Program-made: the position numbers and the translations under genes
Source of the DNA: Coprococcus sp.
GTDB lineage: Bacteria; Bacillota; Clostridia; Lachnospirales; Lachnospiraceae
Assembly: GCA_016297325.1 (NCBI GenBank)
Contig: JAEDGW010000005.1
Coordinates: forward strand, 1-46,685
Direction: 5' to 3'
Length of the DNA: 46,685 nucleotides
Notes under the pieces: generated by a model
Databases searched by the model: none
What the model saw: only the letters and a program-made list of their open reading frames with translations
Told to the model about the DNA's origin: nothing
Shown here: positions 20,641 through 28,897 of the stretch, piece by piece
How positions within the stretch are numbered: the stretch's first letter is position 1
Layout: every line of letters starts with the position of its first letter

Positions 20641-21267
20641 TTACTTTCTGATCTTCTTATATGATAAGGCAAGTGCACCAAGTGCGATCACGCCAATACC
20701 GATATATATAGGAAGTGCATCTCCTGTCTGTGGAGCCTTTCCCGGATCAGCAGTATTGCTGTCACCTGGAGTCTGGTCTCCATCATCGATATCTATATCA
20801 TCCTTTACAAACACTGCGAACTGTCCCTCAGATGGGAACTTTGCAAGCAGCACACCATTATCTACGCTGCACTCTATCTTCTCCCAGGCACCGCCTGTAG
20901 GAAGGAATCTCACCTGGACATCCATATCCGCGGTGATGGCAGCTCCCTTTATCTTGGTTGTCTCTATATCAGAGAAATCGTAGTCATCAATGGCTGTCAC
21001 TGAAAATACTGCCAGTGTGGAATATCCTGTAAGAGCAGAATCTCCAAGAACCTTTGCAGGCTCCTCACCCATCATCAGGTCATATATGTCAGGTATAGAT
21101 GTGTCAGCCTCTGACACCAGTATGTTGGATGAATCAGTCTCATATCCATTGTCCGGACTGCCATTCGCAAATGCTGTCGTTCCATACATAACTGTCATGA
21201 CCAAAGCCAAGGCCATAGCAAGGATCCTTGATCTCATCACGTTTAACTTCCCCATTTTTACTCTCAT
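20641..21267 (-). CDS. Small secreted protein with sortase sorting signal (APQTGD)
   Basis: This 208-residue protein has a signal peptide (residues about 11-35, ending near TTAFA). A soluble domain of about 130 residues follows, which I do not recognise, then an Asp/Pro/Gly-rich spacer. The C-terminal tail has APQTGD, a hydrophobic stretch (LPIYIGIGVIALGALAL) and a basic end (KKIRK). This is the layout of a sortase substrate. The sorting motif is of the PxTG type known for clostridial class B sortases. The start at 21267 has AAGGAG 8 nt upstream. The gene has its own promoter and terminator and lies between the sortase gene and the giant gene. A role as wall anchor or partner for the giant protein, which has no anchor of its own, is inference. 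Confidence 0.7.
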   Translation of the reverse strand: MRVKMGKLNVMRSRILAMALALVMTVMYGTTAFANGSPDNGYETDSSNILVSEADTSIPDIYDLMMGEEPAKVLGDSALTGYSTLAVFSVTAIDDYDFSDIETTKIKGAAITADMDVQVRFLPTGGAWEKIECSVDNGVLLAKFPSEGQFAVFVKDDIDIDDGDQTPGDSNTADPGKAPQTGDALPIYIGIGVIALGALALSYKKIRK

Positions 21268-21323
21268 ATCTTACTCTCCTTGTATACCCCGGCATCCAAT
21301 CCCAGATGCCACCTTATATCCAG

Positions 21324-21352
21324 ATAATACCATGCCGCCCCCTGCCAGTCAA
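21324..21352 (-). promoter_or_regulatory. Strong candidate promoter of the small wall-anchored protein
   Basis: TTGACT (21347-21352) is followed after exactly 17 nt by TATTAT (21324-21329) on the minus strand. Both boxes are 5/6 matches. A GGCATC/GATGCC inverted repeat lies in the predicted leader near 21290-21310. Confidence 0.65.
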
Positions 21353-21383
21353 TTGTGCAACATTACATTTTTTCCTGTCAAAA

Positions 21384-22364
21384 CTATCTGCCTATAGAGT
21401 CAGAAGAGACCTTTACAGCCTGGACAAGCCACCTTTTTCCATCCATTCCACAACATGTTGAAAGTGTCAGCACATGGCTATCAATATCTACCTTATCGTC
21501 ATTTTTAACAGTACCCGTGTCAAATTCCTTGTCAAATATGCCGTCCAGATACCGCTTTCTCACCTCTTTGTCCGAGAAATCATTGTATGTAAATATGTGT
21601 CTGTCATTTGTTCTGTACGCCGCAAAAACATGATATGTGAGAACTTTTCCGGGAAGGTACACGTATATATTCCTGTTTTTCTCCCAGAACGAATCGTCCT
21701 CATAATTGTGGAGCGTCTTGAACATCGTGCCGCTTGACATGTTATGTCCATATATCACCGTATCAAAATCTGTGAACTCTTTGCTGTTTGCCGAATCCAC
21801 AAACAGTGATCCATCCGGGCTGTAATTGCCATCTGCATCATGAGACAGATAGTAGCTGTTGTCCCCGCCCTGCATGACGGGATAATTCACGTCAGTTCCC
21901 GGGATATAAAGCCATGCACATATATCTTTATTGACAGACCTGAGCGCTGTAAAATCCACCTGGAGATCTGGATAATCCGGATCAGTCACAGCTTTTTCGG
22001 TATCAGCTTCAGTCTCCGTTCCGGTGCTTTCTGTCGTCACCATAGACTGTAGTTTCCGGTTCACCTTCTGGCTCCGGACATGACCTATGACATACCTAAC
22101 TATCAAGAACGCACAGCATATACATACCACCGCAGAACACACAAATACTATCCGCCACACATTCCTGTGAGATGCCCCTGTATTATCCTCTCGATCCGGT
22201 GTACGATCAATGCCGGCGGCATCTATTGAATTTCCAGGCGGCTTTTCCTTTTGATATGGCGTTTCCGGTGTATGCATATCCCCGCTTTTATTATTTTCAG
22301 CAAGGACCTTCTCCGCCAGAGCGATGGCTTCCGCTATTTCTTTTTCAAATGATCCATCTTCCAT
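21384..22364 (-). CDS. srtB: Class B sortase
   Basis: This is a transpeptidase that cleaves secreted proteins at a sorting motif and joins them to peptidoglycan at the outer membrane face. A cytoplasmic Glu/Lys-rich N-terminus is followed by one membrane segment (VWRIVFVCSAVVCICCAFLI) and an extracellular domain. Visible active-site elements are the His in VIYGHNMSSG, the Cys in TLSTC near residue 304, and the Arg in KRWLVQ. An ATG at 22385 is also in frame. I prefer the ATG at 22364 because AGAAGG lies 9 nt upstream, while 22385 has no ribosome binding site. This start lies 4 nt past the LCP stop codon, which suggests translational coupling. Likely substrates in the window are the APQTGD protein at 20641-21267 and the APNTGD protein at 27750-28753. 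Confidence 0.85.
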   Translation of the reverse strand: MEDGSFEKEIAEAIALAEKVLAENNKSGDMHTPETPYQKEKPPGNSIDAAGIDRTPDREDNTGASHRNVWRIVFVCSAVVCICCAFLIVRYVIGHVRSQKVNRKLQSMVTTESTGTETEADTEKAVTDPDYPDLQVDFTALRSVNKDICAWLYIPGTDVNYPVMQGGDNSYYLSHDADGNYSPDGSLFVDSANSKEFTDFDTVIYGHNMSSGTMFKTLHNYEDDSFWEKNRNIYVYLPGKVLTYHVFAAYRTNDRHIFTYNDFSDKEVRKRYLDGIFDKEFDTGTVKNDDKVDIDSHVLTLSTCCGMDGKRWLVQAVKVSSDSIGR

Positions 22365-22368
22365 ATCA

Positions 22369-23385
22369 TCAGTCATCCTTCTCATAAAAAATATCCAGCA
22401 TCATCTGTGCCAGGCTTTCACTATCCACGATATATTCATCATAATAGTTCTCTCTCCGGTACTTCCCAGGCAGCTCATATATGTCACCTTCGCCAAGATC
22501 AGCTTTTTCAAATTCCCTTGCAAGGTACAAAAGCTCCGAAGTCTTCAGGTCCGTCGTAACCATGGCTGTAAGCGATCTATACACTTTCCAGAGTTCTGAC
22601 ACATTTTCCCCAAGCTTCTGTCTCATAGCCTGACACCACAAAAGCACATACTGTTTCTGTCTTTCCATGCGGGCGCTGTTTGTTCCGATCTCTGAGGAAC
22701 CACTGTTTCTCTCTGTGACATAATATACAGCCTGTTCATCAGTCAGCGTCAATCTGTCGCCCTTATGTATACCGGCCTTCTCCACATCCTCCACCGCAGT
22801 CAGCGTCACACCACCAACCAGTCTGTTAAGCTCTGCTATATCATCAAAATCTATGGACACACAGCCATGTATCGGAATATCCATCATAAGCCCAGACACG
22901 GTAAACTTCGTAAGCTCACATCCATCCACCTCATCCCTGCCAAATGAATACGCAAGGGCTGCCTGCACATTCTGGGTTGTTATATAATCCCCCGCCACGC
23001 CAAATACCTTGACCGGCGCAATGGAATCCCTGTTTATGCTGATACACTTCACGCTGTGATTCCTGCCGTTTATATTCACCAGCATGAGTGCATCCCCCTG
23101 TCCGACCGTATTCTCCAGGCCTCTCGCATCCACTCCTATAACAAGTATATTGATGCTGTCTGTATCATATCTATAGTGGTGGCCGCCGCATACCACATCT
23201 CCGTCATCATCTGCTGTCATCCTGGCAGAAGTTAGATCCGGCGTCTGCCCGCGGGCTGCGCTGTAAAGTTTATGTTTTCCTGTCCACAGTATCAGAGCAG
23301 GAAATGCAGCCAGTATAACAACTGCCAGCACCACCGCTGTCACGATCATCTTTTTCTTTTTCCCGGATTTTCTCTCCTGCTCCAC
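22369..23385 (-). CDS. LytR-CpsA-Psr (LCP) family wall-polymer ligase
   Basis: LCP enzymes transfer wall teichoic acids or other glycopolymers from lipid carriers to peptidoglycan. This 338-residue protein has a basic N-terminus, a single membrane segment (about residues 14-36) and an extracellular LCP domain. The domain shows INILVIGVDARG, GQGDALMLVNIN, CISINRDS and GVTLTAVEDV. These supply the Asp and Arg residues that bind the pyrophosphate of the donor. The best start is a GTG at 23385 with GAGGA 10 nt upstream; the first ATG falls just before the membrane segment. It is cotranscribed with the sortase gene. An intrinsic terminator lies only about 22 nt upstream, so transcription either reads through from glyA or begins close to or within that hairpin. 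The exact polymer is unknown. Confidence 0.85.
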   Translation of the reverse strand: MEQERKSGKKKKMIVTAVVLAVVILAAFPALILWTGKHKLYSAARGQTPDLTSARMTADDDGDVVCGGHHYRYDTDSINILVIGVDARGLENTVGQGDALMLVNINGRNHSVKCISINRDSIAPVKVFGVAGDYITTQNVQAALAYSFGRDEVDGCELTKFTVSGLMMDIPIHGCVSIDFDDIAELNRLVGGVTLTAVEDVEKAGIHKGDRLTLTDEQAVYYVTERNSGSSEIGTNSARMERQKQYVLLWCQAMRQKLGENVSELWKVYRSLTAMVTTDLKTSELLYLAREFEKADLGEGDIYELPGKYRRENYYDEYIVDSESLAQMMLDIFYEKDD

Positions 23386-23406
23386 CTTTTGAATTTCCTC
23401 TCCTAA

Positions 23407-23436
23407 AAAGCGGCACGGATTATCCGTGCCGCTTTG
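23407..23436 (-). terminator. Intrinsic terminator after glyA
   Basis: The stem AAGCGGCACGGA / TCCGTGCCGCTT closes a short loop and is followed by T-rich sequence on the minus strand. It lies between the glyA stop and the LCP start, and only about 22 nt before the latter. It may act as a partial terminator or attenuator for the LCP-sortase pair. Confidence 0.8.
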
Positions 23437-23485
23437 ATATATACTATGTGATCTTTCCGCTATATTCTATACAGCTTCTTTGTTG

Positions 23486-24721
23486 TTATGCATACAGAGG
23501 GTACTTCTCAACAATACTCTTAACAAGTGCCTCGGCCTTCTCCTTGTCATGATCAAGCACTGCTGCCTTGATAGCCTCAGCTATAACCTCCATATCAGCC
23601 TCATCAGCACCTCTTGTTGTCACTGCAGGTGTACCAAGTCTGATTCCACTTGTGACAAATGGAGACTTAGGATCATTAGGAACTGTGTTCTTATTAGCTG
23701 TGATGTGTACCTCGTCGAGAAGCTTCTCAACTTCCTTACCTGTAAGTCCAAGTCTCTTAAGATCCATGAGCATGAGGTGATTGTCTGTACCGCCTGATAC
23801 GATATCAAATCCTCTTGCCATAAGAGCCTTTGCAAGGGCTGCTGCATTCTTCACTACCTGCTCCTGATATGCCTTGAACTCAGGTGTGAGAGCTTCCTTG
23901 AAACATACAGCCTTACCAGCTATTACATGCATAAGCGGACCGCCCTGGATTCCAGGGAACACTGCCTTGTTGAAGTTGAATTTCTCGTTGATCTCGTTGC
24001 TGCACATGATCATTCCTCCACGTGGTCCGCGGAGAGTCTTATGTGTTGTTGTAGTTGTAACATGTGCATATGGGATTGGGCTCATGTGAAGTCCAGCTGC
24101 CACAAGGCCTGCTATATGTGCCATATCTACCATAAGATATGCACCGACCTCATCAGCTATCTCTCTGAATCTCTTGAAATCAATAGCTCTTGCATATGCT
24201 GAAGCACCAGCAACGATAAGCTTTGGCTTGCACTCTTTTGCGATTTCAAGAACCTTGTCATAATCTATGAATCCATCGTCATTTACACCGTAAGGAACGC
24301 AGTTGAAATACTTTCCTGACATGTTGACCGGTGAACCGTGTGTAAGATGTCCGCCGTGATCAAGGTTCATACCCATGAATGTATCTCCTGGTTTAAGTAT
24401 AGCGAAAAATACTGCCATATTGGCCTGTGCTCCTGAATGCGGCTGTACGTTTACGTACTCACAGCCAAACAGCTCCTTTGCTCTCTCCCTTGCAAGATCC
24501 TCAACTACATCTACATACTGGCATCCGCCATAATATCTCTTTCCAGGATATCCCTCTGCATACTTATTTGTAAGGTGGCTGCCCATAGCTGCCATAACTG
24601 CCTTTGATACAATATTCTCGGAAGCGATAAGCTCCAGGTTGTTATTCTGTCTGTTAAGCTCATCTGTCATTGCTGCCGCTACTTCTGGGTCTACCTTTGT
24701 TATCTCATCAAAACTGAACAT
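23486..24721 (-). CDS. glyA: Serine hydroxymethyltransferase
   Basis: This cytoplasmic PLP enzyme interconverts serine and glycine while loading tetrahydrofolate with a one-carbon unit. The 411-residue length is normal for the bacterial enzyme. The sequence is colinear with the family. It shows LELIASENIVS at about residue 29, YAEGYPGKRYYGG at 54-66, VQPHSGAQAN at 92-101, the cofactor-binding VDMAHIAGL near 198, and the PLP Schiff-base Lys228 in TTTTTHKTLRGPRGG. The start at 24721 has GGAGG 8 nt upstream and a near-consensus promoter. The gene is a single unit bounded by terminators on both sides. I saw no glycine or folate riboswitch in its roughly 40-nt leader. Confidence 0.98.
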   Translation of the reverse strand: MFSFDEITKVDPEVAAAMTDELNRQNNNLELIASENIVSKAVMAAMGSHLTNKYAEGYPGKRYYGGCQYVDVVEDLARERAKELFGCEYVNVQPHSGAQANMAVFFAILKPGDTFMGMNLDHGGHLTHGSPVNMSGKYFNCVPYGVNDDGFIDYDKVLEIAKECKPKLIVAGASAYARAIDFKRFREIADEVGAYLMVDMAHIAGLVAAGLHMSPIPYAHVTTTTTHKTLRGPRGGMIMCSNEINEKFNFNKAVFPGIQGGPLMHVIAGKAVCFKEALTPEFKAYQEQVVKNAAALAKALMARGFDIVSGGTDNHLMLMDLKRLGLTGKEVEKLLDEVHITANKNTVPNDPKSPFVTSGIRLGTPAVTTRGADEADMEVIAEAIKAAVLDHDKEKAEALVKSIVEKYPLYA

Positions 24722-24751
24722 CTATATTACCTCCGTCAAAAATTTACCCCT

Positions 24752-24781
24752 ATTATACTCTTAATCTGAGGATTATTTCAA
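24752..24781 (-). promoter_or_regulatory. glyA promoter
   Basis: On the minus strand TTGAAA (24776-24781) is followed after 18 nt by a perfect TATAAT (24752-24757). This leaves a short leader before the ribosome binding site and ATG at 24721. Confidence 0.75.
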
Positions 24782-24887
24782 CTGAATTTCTTGTAATCCT
24801 GTTTTTGTAAATATAAAGCGCATTTATTTCTGATTATATAAACCTATCTCTGTATGTACGTTTAATGGATATTTATATGTCACCGCA

Positions 24888-24932
24888 CAAAAAACACCCT
24901 CCTGCCGGACTTTTACGGTAAGAGGGTGTTTC
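24888..24932 (-). terminator. Intrinsic terminator of clpB
   Basis: The stem AACACCCTC / GAGGGTGTT has additional imperfect pairing toward the loop. On the minus strand it is followed by TTTTTTG. It lies about 50 bp downstream of the clpB stop codon. Confidence 0.85.
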
Positions 24933-24983
24933 CTGCAATATATATGATTTATTAGTTTTTAATGTCTGCTTATAAAGTGCAGA

Positions 24984-27557
24984 TCACTCATTTTTTGCAA
25001 TAAGATCTGAGCCGTCATAGTCTATCACTATTGCCGACTGTGTGCTCACACTGCCTGCAAGAATCATCCTTGCAACCAGAGTCTCGACATTCTTCTGCAG
25101 ATATCTCTTTAATGGTCTTGCACCATATACCTGATCATATCCCTGATCGACTATGTGACGCTTTGCACTTTCTGTGAGCTTTATCCTGATCTCCTTATCA
25201 GCCAGTCTGCTGTTGAGATCTGCCACAAGAAGGTCAACGATTCCGTCAATGTTCTCCTTTGACAACGCTCTGAACGTGATGATCTCATCAATACGGTTAA
25301 GGAATTCAGGTCTGAATCTGCTCTTAAGCTGTGCCATTACACTGTCTTTCAGCTCATCAGTGATCTCGCCGCCGGCAGCCGCAATATCTGCGCCGCCTAT
25401 ATTCGATGTCATAATGATGATGGTGTTCTTGAAATCCACGGTTCTGCCCTGTGAATCCGTGATACGTCCATCATCAAGCACCTGAAGGAGCACGTTAAAC
25501 ACATCAGGATGTGCCTTCTCAATCTCATCAAAGAGCACAACTGAGTACGGTTTTCTACGAACAGCCTCAGTGAGCTGACCGCCTTCATCATATCCCACAT
25601 ATCCTGGAGGCGCTCCTATGAGCCTTGACACACTGTGCTTCTCCATGTACTCACTCATATCGATACGCACCATATTCTGTTCATTGTCAAACAATGCCGC
25701 TGCAAGGCTCTTTGCAAGCTCTGTCTTACCTACACCGGTTGGTCCAAGGAATATAAATGAACCTATAGGCTTGCTCGGATCCTTTATTCCTGCCTTTGAT
25801 CTGATTATTGCATCACTTACATACTCAACAGCCTCATCCTGTCCGACTACTCTCTTTTTAAGCTCATTTGCCAGGTTAAGAGTCTTGCTCTTCTCACTCT
25901 CTGTAAGTTTTGCAACAGGTATTCCTGTCCACTTGGACACGATCTTGGATATCTCTTCCTCCGATACGACTTCATGGACAAGCTCTCTCTCCTTATCCGA
26001 AGCCTTGGCCTCTGCCTCGGCAAGTTCCTTCTGGATAGCAGGAAGTTTGCCATACTGAAGCTCTGCGGCCTTGTTCAGATCGTAACTTCTCTGAGCAGCC
26101 TGTATGTCCGCCTTGACCTGTTCCATCTCTTCCTTAAGTGTTCTGATCTTCTCAACTGCGGCTTTCTCATTTTCCCATTTTGCCTTGAGGGAATTTGCCT
26201 GATCCTTGAGCTCTGCAAGCTCTGCCTGAAGATCTGCCAGCCTCTGCTTTGACAGATGATCTTCCTCCTTCTTGAGGGCAGTCTCCTCGATCTCAAGCTG
26301 CATGATCTTACGTGTGATCTCATCCACCTCAACCGGCATGGAATCGAGCTCCGTCTTGATCATGGCACAGGCCTCATCCACAAGGTCTATGGCCTTATCA
26401 GGAAGGAATCTGTCTGTTATATATCTGTTCGACAGCACTGCTGCACTTACCAGCGCACCATCTGATATCTTGACTCCGTGGAATACCTCGTATCTCTCCT
26501 TTATTCCTCTGAGGATCGATATGGTATCCTCAACCGTCGGTTCATCCACCATGACCGGCTGGAAACGTCTCTCAAGAGCCGCATCTTTTTCTATATACTG
26601 TCTGTACTCATTAAGTGTTGTGGCACCTATGCAGTGAAGCTCGCCTCTTGCAAGCATAGGCTTTAACATATTGCCCGCATCCATTGCTCCGTCTGTCTTA
26701 CCGGCTCCGACGATCGTGTGAAGCTCATCTATGAACATGATAACTTCGCCCTCTGACTTTTTCACCTCATCCAGTACATTCTTAAGTCTTTCCTCAAATT
26801 CACCTCTGTACTTTGCACCTGCCACAAGAGCACCCATGTCAAGTGCAAATATCTTCTTGTTCTTCAGACCTTCCGGGACATCTCCACGGAGTATTCTCTG
26901 TGCCAGTCCCTCAACAACTGCAGTTTTACCTACACCAGGCTCACCGATAAGTACAGGGTTGTTCTTGGTCTTTCTTGAAAGTATCCTGATCACATTACGG
27001 ATCTCTGCATCACGGCCGATGACAGGGTCTAGCTTCTGCTGCCTTGCCCTCTCAACCAGGTCATATCCGAACTTCTCCATAGCCTCATACGAGCTCTCAG
27101 GATCGTCACTGTCAACCTTATGATTACCTCTGATCTCAGCCAGTTCCTTTAAGAAATCATTTCTGGTAACTCCCCATCCTTTGAGTAGTTCTTTTACATC
27201 AGGATCAGCCTTGCCGACCATACCCAGGAACAAATGCTCAACCGACACATATGTGTCACCCATCTGCTTTGCTTCCTTCTCAGCCTGAATGAGTGCTTTA
27301 GAGAAATTGTTTCCGGCATACATATTGCCACCGCTGACCTTCGGCAGCCTTGCCAGTTTATCCTCTACCGCATTCACAGCACCAGTCACATTCACGCCCA
27401 TCTTCTCGAATATCTTGGCTATCAGACTGTCATCTATCTCAAGCAAGCCAGCCAAAAGGTGCATCTGCGTAAGCTCCTGATTGTCATACTCCAAAGCCTT
27501 TTCTTTGGCCTTTTCTATGACTTCCAACGATTTACGTGTATATTTATCCATCTCCAT
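24984..27557 (-). CDS. clpB: ATP-dependent disaggregase ClpB
   Basis: ClpB is a cytoplasmic hexameric AAA+ chaperone that threads proteins out of heat-induced aggregates together with DnaK. The 857-residue protein has the full layout. An N-terminal Clp_N repeat domain (1-150) is followed by the first AAA+ domain with Walker A GEPGVGKT at 205-212 and Walker B MFIDELH. A coiled middle domain (about 400-520, rich in Lys/Glu) follows. The second AAA+ domain has Walker A GPTGVGKT at 605-612 and VLFDEIEKAHPDV. The long middle domain separates ClpB from ClpC, ClpA and ClpE. The start at 27557 has AAGGAGG 9 nt upstream. The gene is preceded by a CIRCE operator, so HrcA repression and heat induction are expected. 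Confidence 0.97.
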   Translation of the reverse strand: MEMDKYTRKSLEVIEKAKEKALEYDNQELTQMHLLAGLLEIDDSLIAKIFEKMGVNVTGAVNAVEDKLARLPKVSGGNMYAGNNFSKALIQAEKEAKQMGDTYVSVEHLFLGMVGKADPDVKELLKGWGVTRNDFLKELAEIRGNHKVDSDDPESSYEAMEKFGYDLVERARQQKLDPVIGRDAEIRNVIRILSRKTKNNPVLIGEPGVGKTAVVEGLAQRILRGDVPEGLKNKKIFALDMGALVAGAKYRGEFEERLKNVLDEVKKSEGEVIMFIDELHTIVGAGKTDGAMDAGNMLKPMLARGELHCIGATTLNEYRQYIEKDAALERRFQPVMVDEPTVEDTISILRGIKERYEVFHGVKISDGALVSAAVLSNRYITDRFLPDKAIDLVDEACAMIKTELDSMPVEVDEITRKIMQLEIEETALKKEEDHLSKQRLADLQAELAELKDQANSLKAKWENEKAAVEKIRTLKEEMEQVKADIQAAQRSYDLNKAAELQYGKLPAIQKELAEAEAKASDKERELVHEVVSEEEISKIVSKWTGIPVAKLTESEKSKTLNLANELKKRVVGQDEAVEYVSDAIIRSKAGIKDPSKPIGSFIFLGPTGVGKTELAKSLAAALFDNEQNMVRIDMSEYMEKHSVSRLIGAPPGYVGYDEGGQLTEAVRRKPYSVVLFDEIEKAHPDVFNVLLQVLDDGRITDSQGRTVDFKNTIIIMTSNIGGADIAAAGGEITDELKDSVMAQLKSRFRPEFLNRIDEIITFRALSKENIDGIVDLLVADLNSRLADKEIRIKLTESAKRHIVDQGYDQVYGARPLKRYLQKNVETLVARMILAGSVSTQSAIVIDYDGSDLIAKNE

Positions 27558-27641
27558 AGCTGTTTACCTCCTTATTCTTGATACATCATTTATATTATTT
27601 AAGGGAACTGATATTTTATACCACTTCCCTTGTCTGATGAT

Positions 27642-27670
27642 AATATAGCACATCTGTTAGCACTCGTCAA
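27642..27670 (-). promoter_or_regulatory. Heat-shock promoter of clpB
   Basis: TTGACG (27665-27670) is followed after exactly 17 nt by TATATT (27642-27647) on the minus strand. The -35 box lies inside the CIRCE operator, so bound HrcA would block RNA polymerase directly. Confidence 0.8.
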
Positions 27671-27683
27671 GCACGAGTGCTAA
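27657..27683. promoter_or_regulatory. CIRCE operator (HrcA binding site)
   Basis: TTAGCACTC (27657-27665), 9 nt, GAGTGCTAA (27675-27683) is a perfect match to the CIRCE consensus. It overlaps the -35 box of clpB. No hrcA gene is in the window. Confidence 0.97.
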
Positions 27684-27703
27684 CATTTTGTTAAAAAATT
27701 TGT

Positions 27704-27729
27704 GAAGCCCATATTACAGGGCTTCACAG
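27704..27729 (-). terminator. Intrinsic terminator of the frameshifted surface-protein gene
   Basis: A perfect 9-bp stem GTGAAGCCC / GGGCTTCAC is followed on the minus strand by AAATTTTTT. It isolates the clpB promoter from upstream transcription. Confidence 0.85.
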
Positions 27730-27749
27730 ACTTATTTCATGGTTATTTT

Positions 27750-28753
27750 TTATCTCTCTTTCTTGTAGGCAACCACGCCGGCAGCTCCGAGAAGACAGAC
27801 TGCCATGAGCATCATAAGCCATGCCACATTGCTGTCATCTCCGGTGTTCGGAGCAGCCGCTGTAGTCTTTGATCCTTCGGTAGTTGTCTGCGCCGTTGAT
27901 GCCGCATCTGTTGTTCCCTCTGTGGTCTGCTTTTCTGTTGATACAGCCTCAGTTGTCTGTTCTCCCGTTGTCTGCTCCTCAGTTGTAGCAGCTCCTGTTG
28001 TAGGCTCTTCTGCCGTCGGCTTTTCTGTCGTTGGAACCTCCGTAGTGACATCTCCTGTCGTAGGTTCATTTGATGCCGGAACTTTGCCCTTTTCAACTAC
28101 AACCTTTACAGCAGGGGATGCATAGTAATTTTTCATCTCACTGTATCTCACGTAATAACTTCCATCCGCAAAGTGCACGTAATTGCCAACGCCATCCCCA
28201 TTCTTTACTGAAAATACACAGTCCTTGTCCATAAATAACTTTTCAAACCAACATGACGAGCCGTTAAGTGTTACATTTGAGCCATTCTTTATACTCATTC
28301 CGTCATCAGTCATCCAGCTGAGCATATCCGTATATATATTGGCATTTGACACCGTGAGCAGAGCATTTGTAAAATTAACATTTCCATTTGATATGGAAGC
28401 AGTTAAAGTACCATTCATTATGTATAAAGAATAATCAACATGCAGCATCTGAAGTGTGACACTTTTTTGTTGAGATCCAATATGATATGCTTATTATCCT
28501 CGCCCTGATCATATCCTATGACAAGATCCGGCTCGTTTATATCGCTAAGTATACGTATTGTATATCCATTTCTACACGCAACAAACGCTTCCGGCAGTGT
28601 CGCATATGCTCCAACCTCTGTTCCTTCACCATCGACAACAACTGCCACATCTCCCTCTGCAGCCAGGACCAGAAGAGTGTCCTTCACTGAAAACATCACC
28701 ACAGCAAGGATACATACCGTGATAAGCCTCGTCAATAATCTCCTTGTTTTCAT
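27750..28753 (-). pseudogene. Wall-anchored Thr-rich surface protein, split by a frameshift
   Basis: Two overlapping frames together make one coherent sortase substrate. The first (28418-28753) holds a signal peptide and about 75 further residues up to ILDLNKK. The second (27750-about 28462) continues with SVTLQMLHVDYSLYIMNGTL, repeated Asn/Ser/Gly-rich strands suggestive of a beta-helix or beta-sandwich, and a Thr/Glu-rich linker of many TTE/PTTE units. It ends in a sorting tail with APNTGD, a hydrophobic segment (WLMMLMAVCLLGAAGVVAY) and KKER. The frames join by a -1 shift, or one extra base, at a run of six A's (28463-28468). The first frame otherwise ends soon after, with no anchor. Phase variation, programmed slippage, mutation and sequence error are all possible. 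It has its own promoter and terminator and lies near clpB. Confidence 0.75.
28463..28468 (-). other. A6 homopolymer at the frameshift point
   Basis: On the coding strand the local reading is AAC AAA AAA GTG. Adding one A, or slipping back one base after the second AAA, gives AAC AAA AAA AGT GTC and restores the frame through to the wall-sorting tail. Confidence 0.7.
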
Positions 28754-28806
28754 ATTTCTCCCTTTCCTTTCTATAAAACCCGTTCATTTACAAAATAAAT
28801 CTGATA

Positions 28807-28834
28807 ATTATACTATAGATATCAAATAAGGCAA
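28807..28834 (-). promoter_or_regulatory. Candidate promoter of the frameshifted surface-protein gene
   Basis: TTGCCT (28829-28834) is followed after 16 nt by a perfect TATAAT (28807-28812) on the minus strand. The ribosome binding site AAAGGGAG lies 4 nt before the ATG at 28753. Confidence 0.5.
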
Positions 28835-28857
28835 ACTAGCCAAACGATTAGTTTACC
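28830..28857 (-). terminator. Weak candidate terminator after the large lipoprotein gene
   Basis: A short stem (GG-AAACTA / TAGTTT-CC) with a 10-nt loop is followed by TTATTTG on the minus strand. It overlaps the -35 box of the next promoter, so it is a weak call. Confidence 0.35.
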
Positions 28858-28897
28858 CCTTATCTCAAGATAATTTTCACAAAACTCAAACCCAAAA

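Noticed and set aside
24722..24890. Glycine or tetrahydrofolate riboswitch upstream of glyA
   Set aside because: The leader after the predicted promoter is only about 40 nt, and no conserved aptamer features are visible.
28461..28470. Canonical dnaX-type slippery heptamer for programmed -1 frameshifting
   Set aside because: The zero-frame phasing is AAC AAA AAA GTG, not A AAA AAG, and no Shine-Dalgarno-like or hairpin stimulator is evident. Homopolymer slippage or error is more likely.
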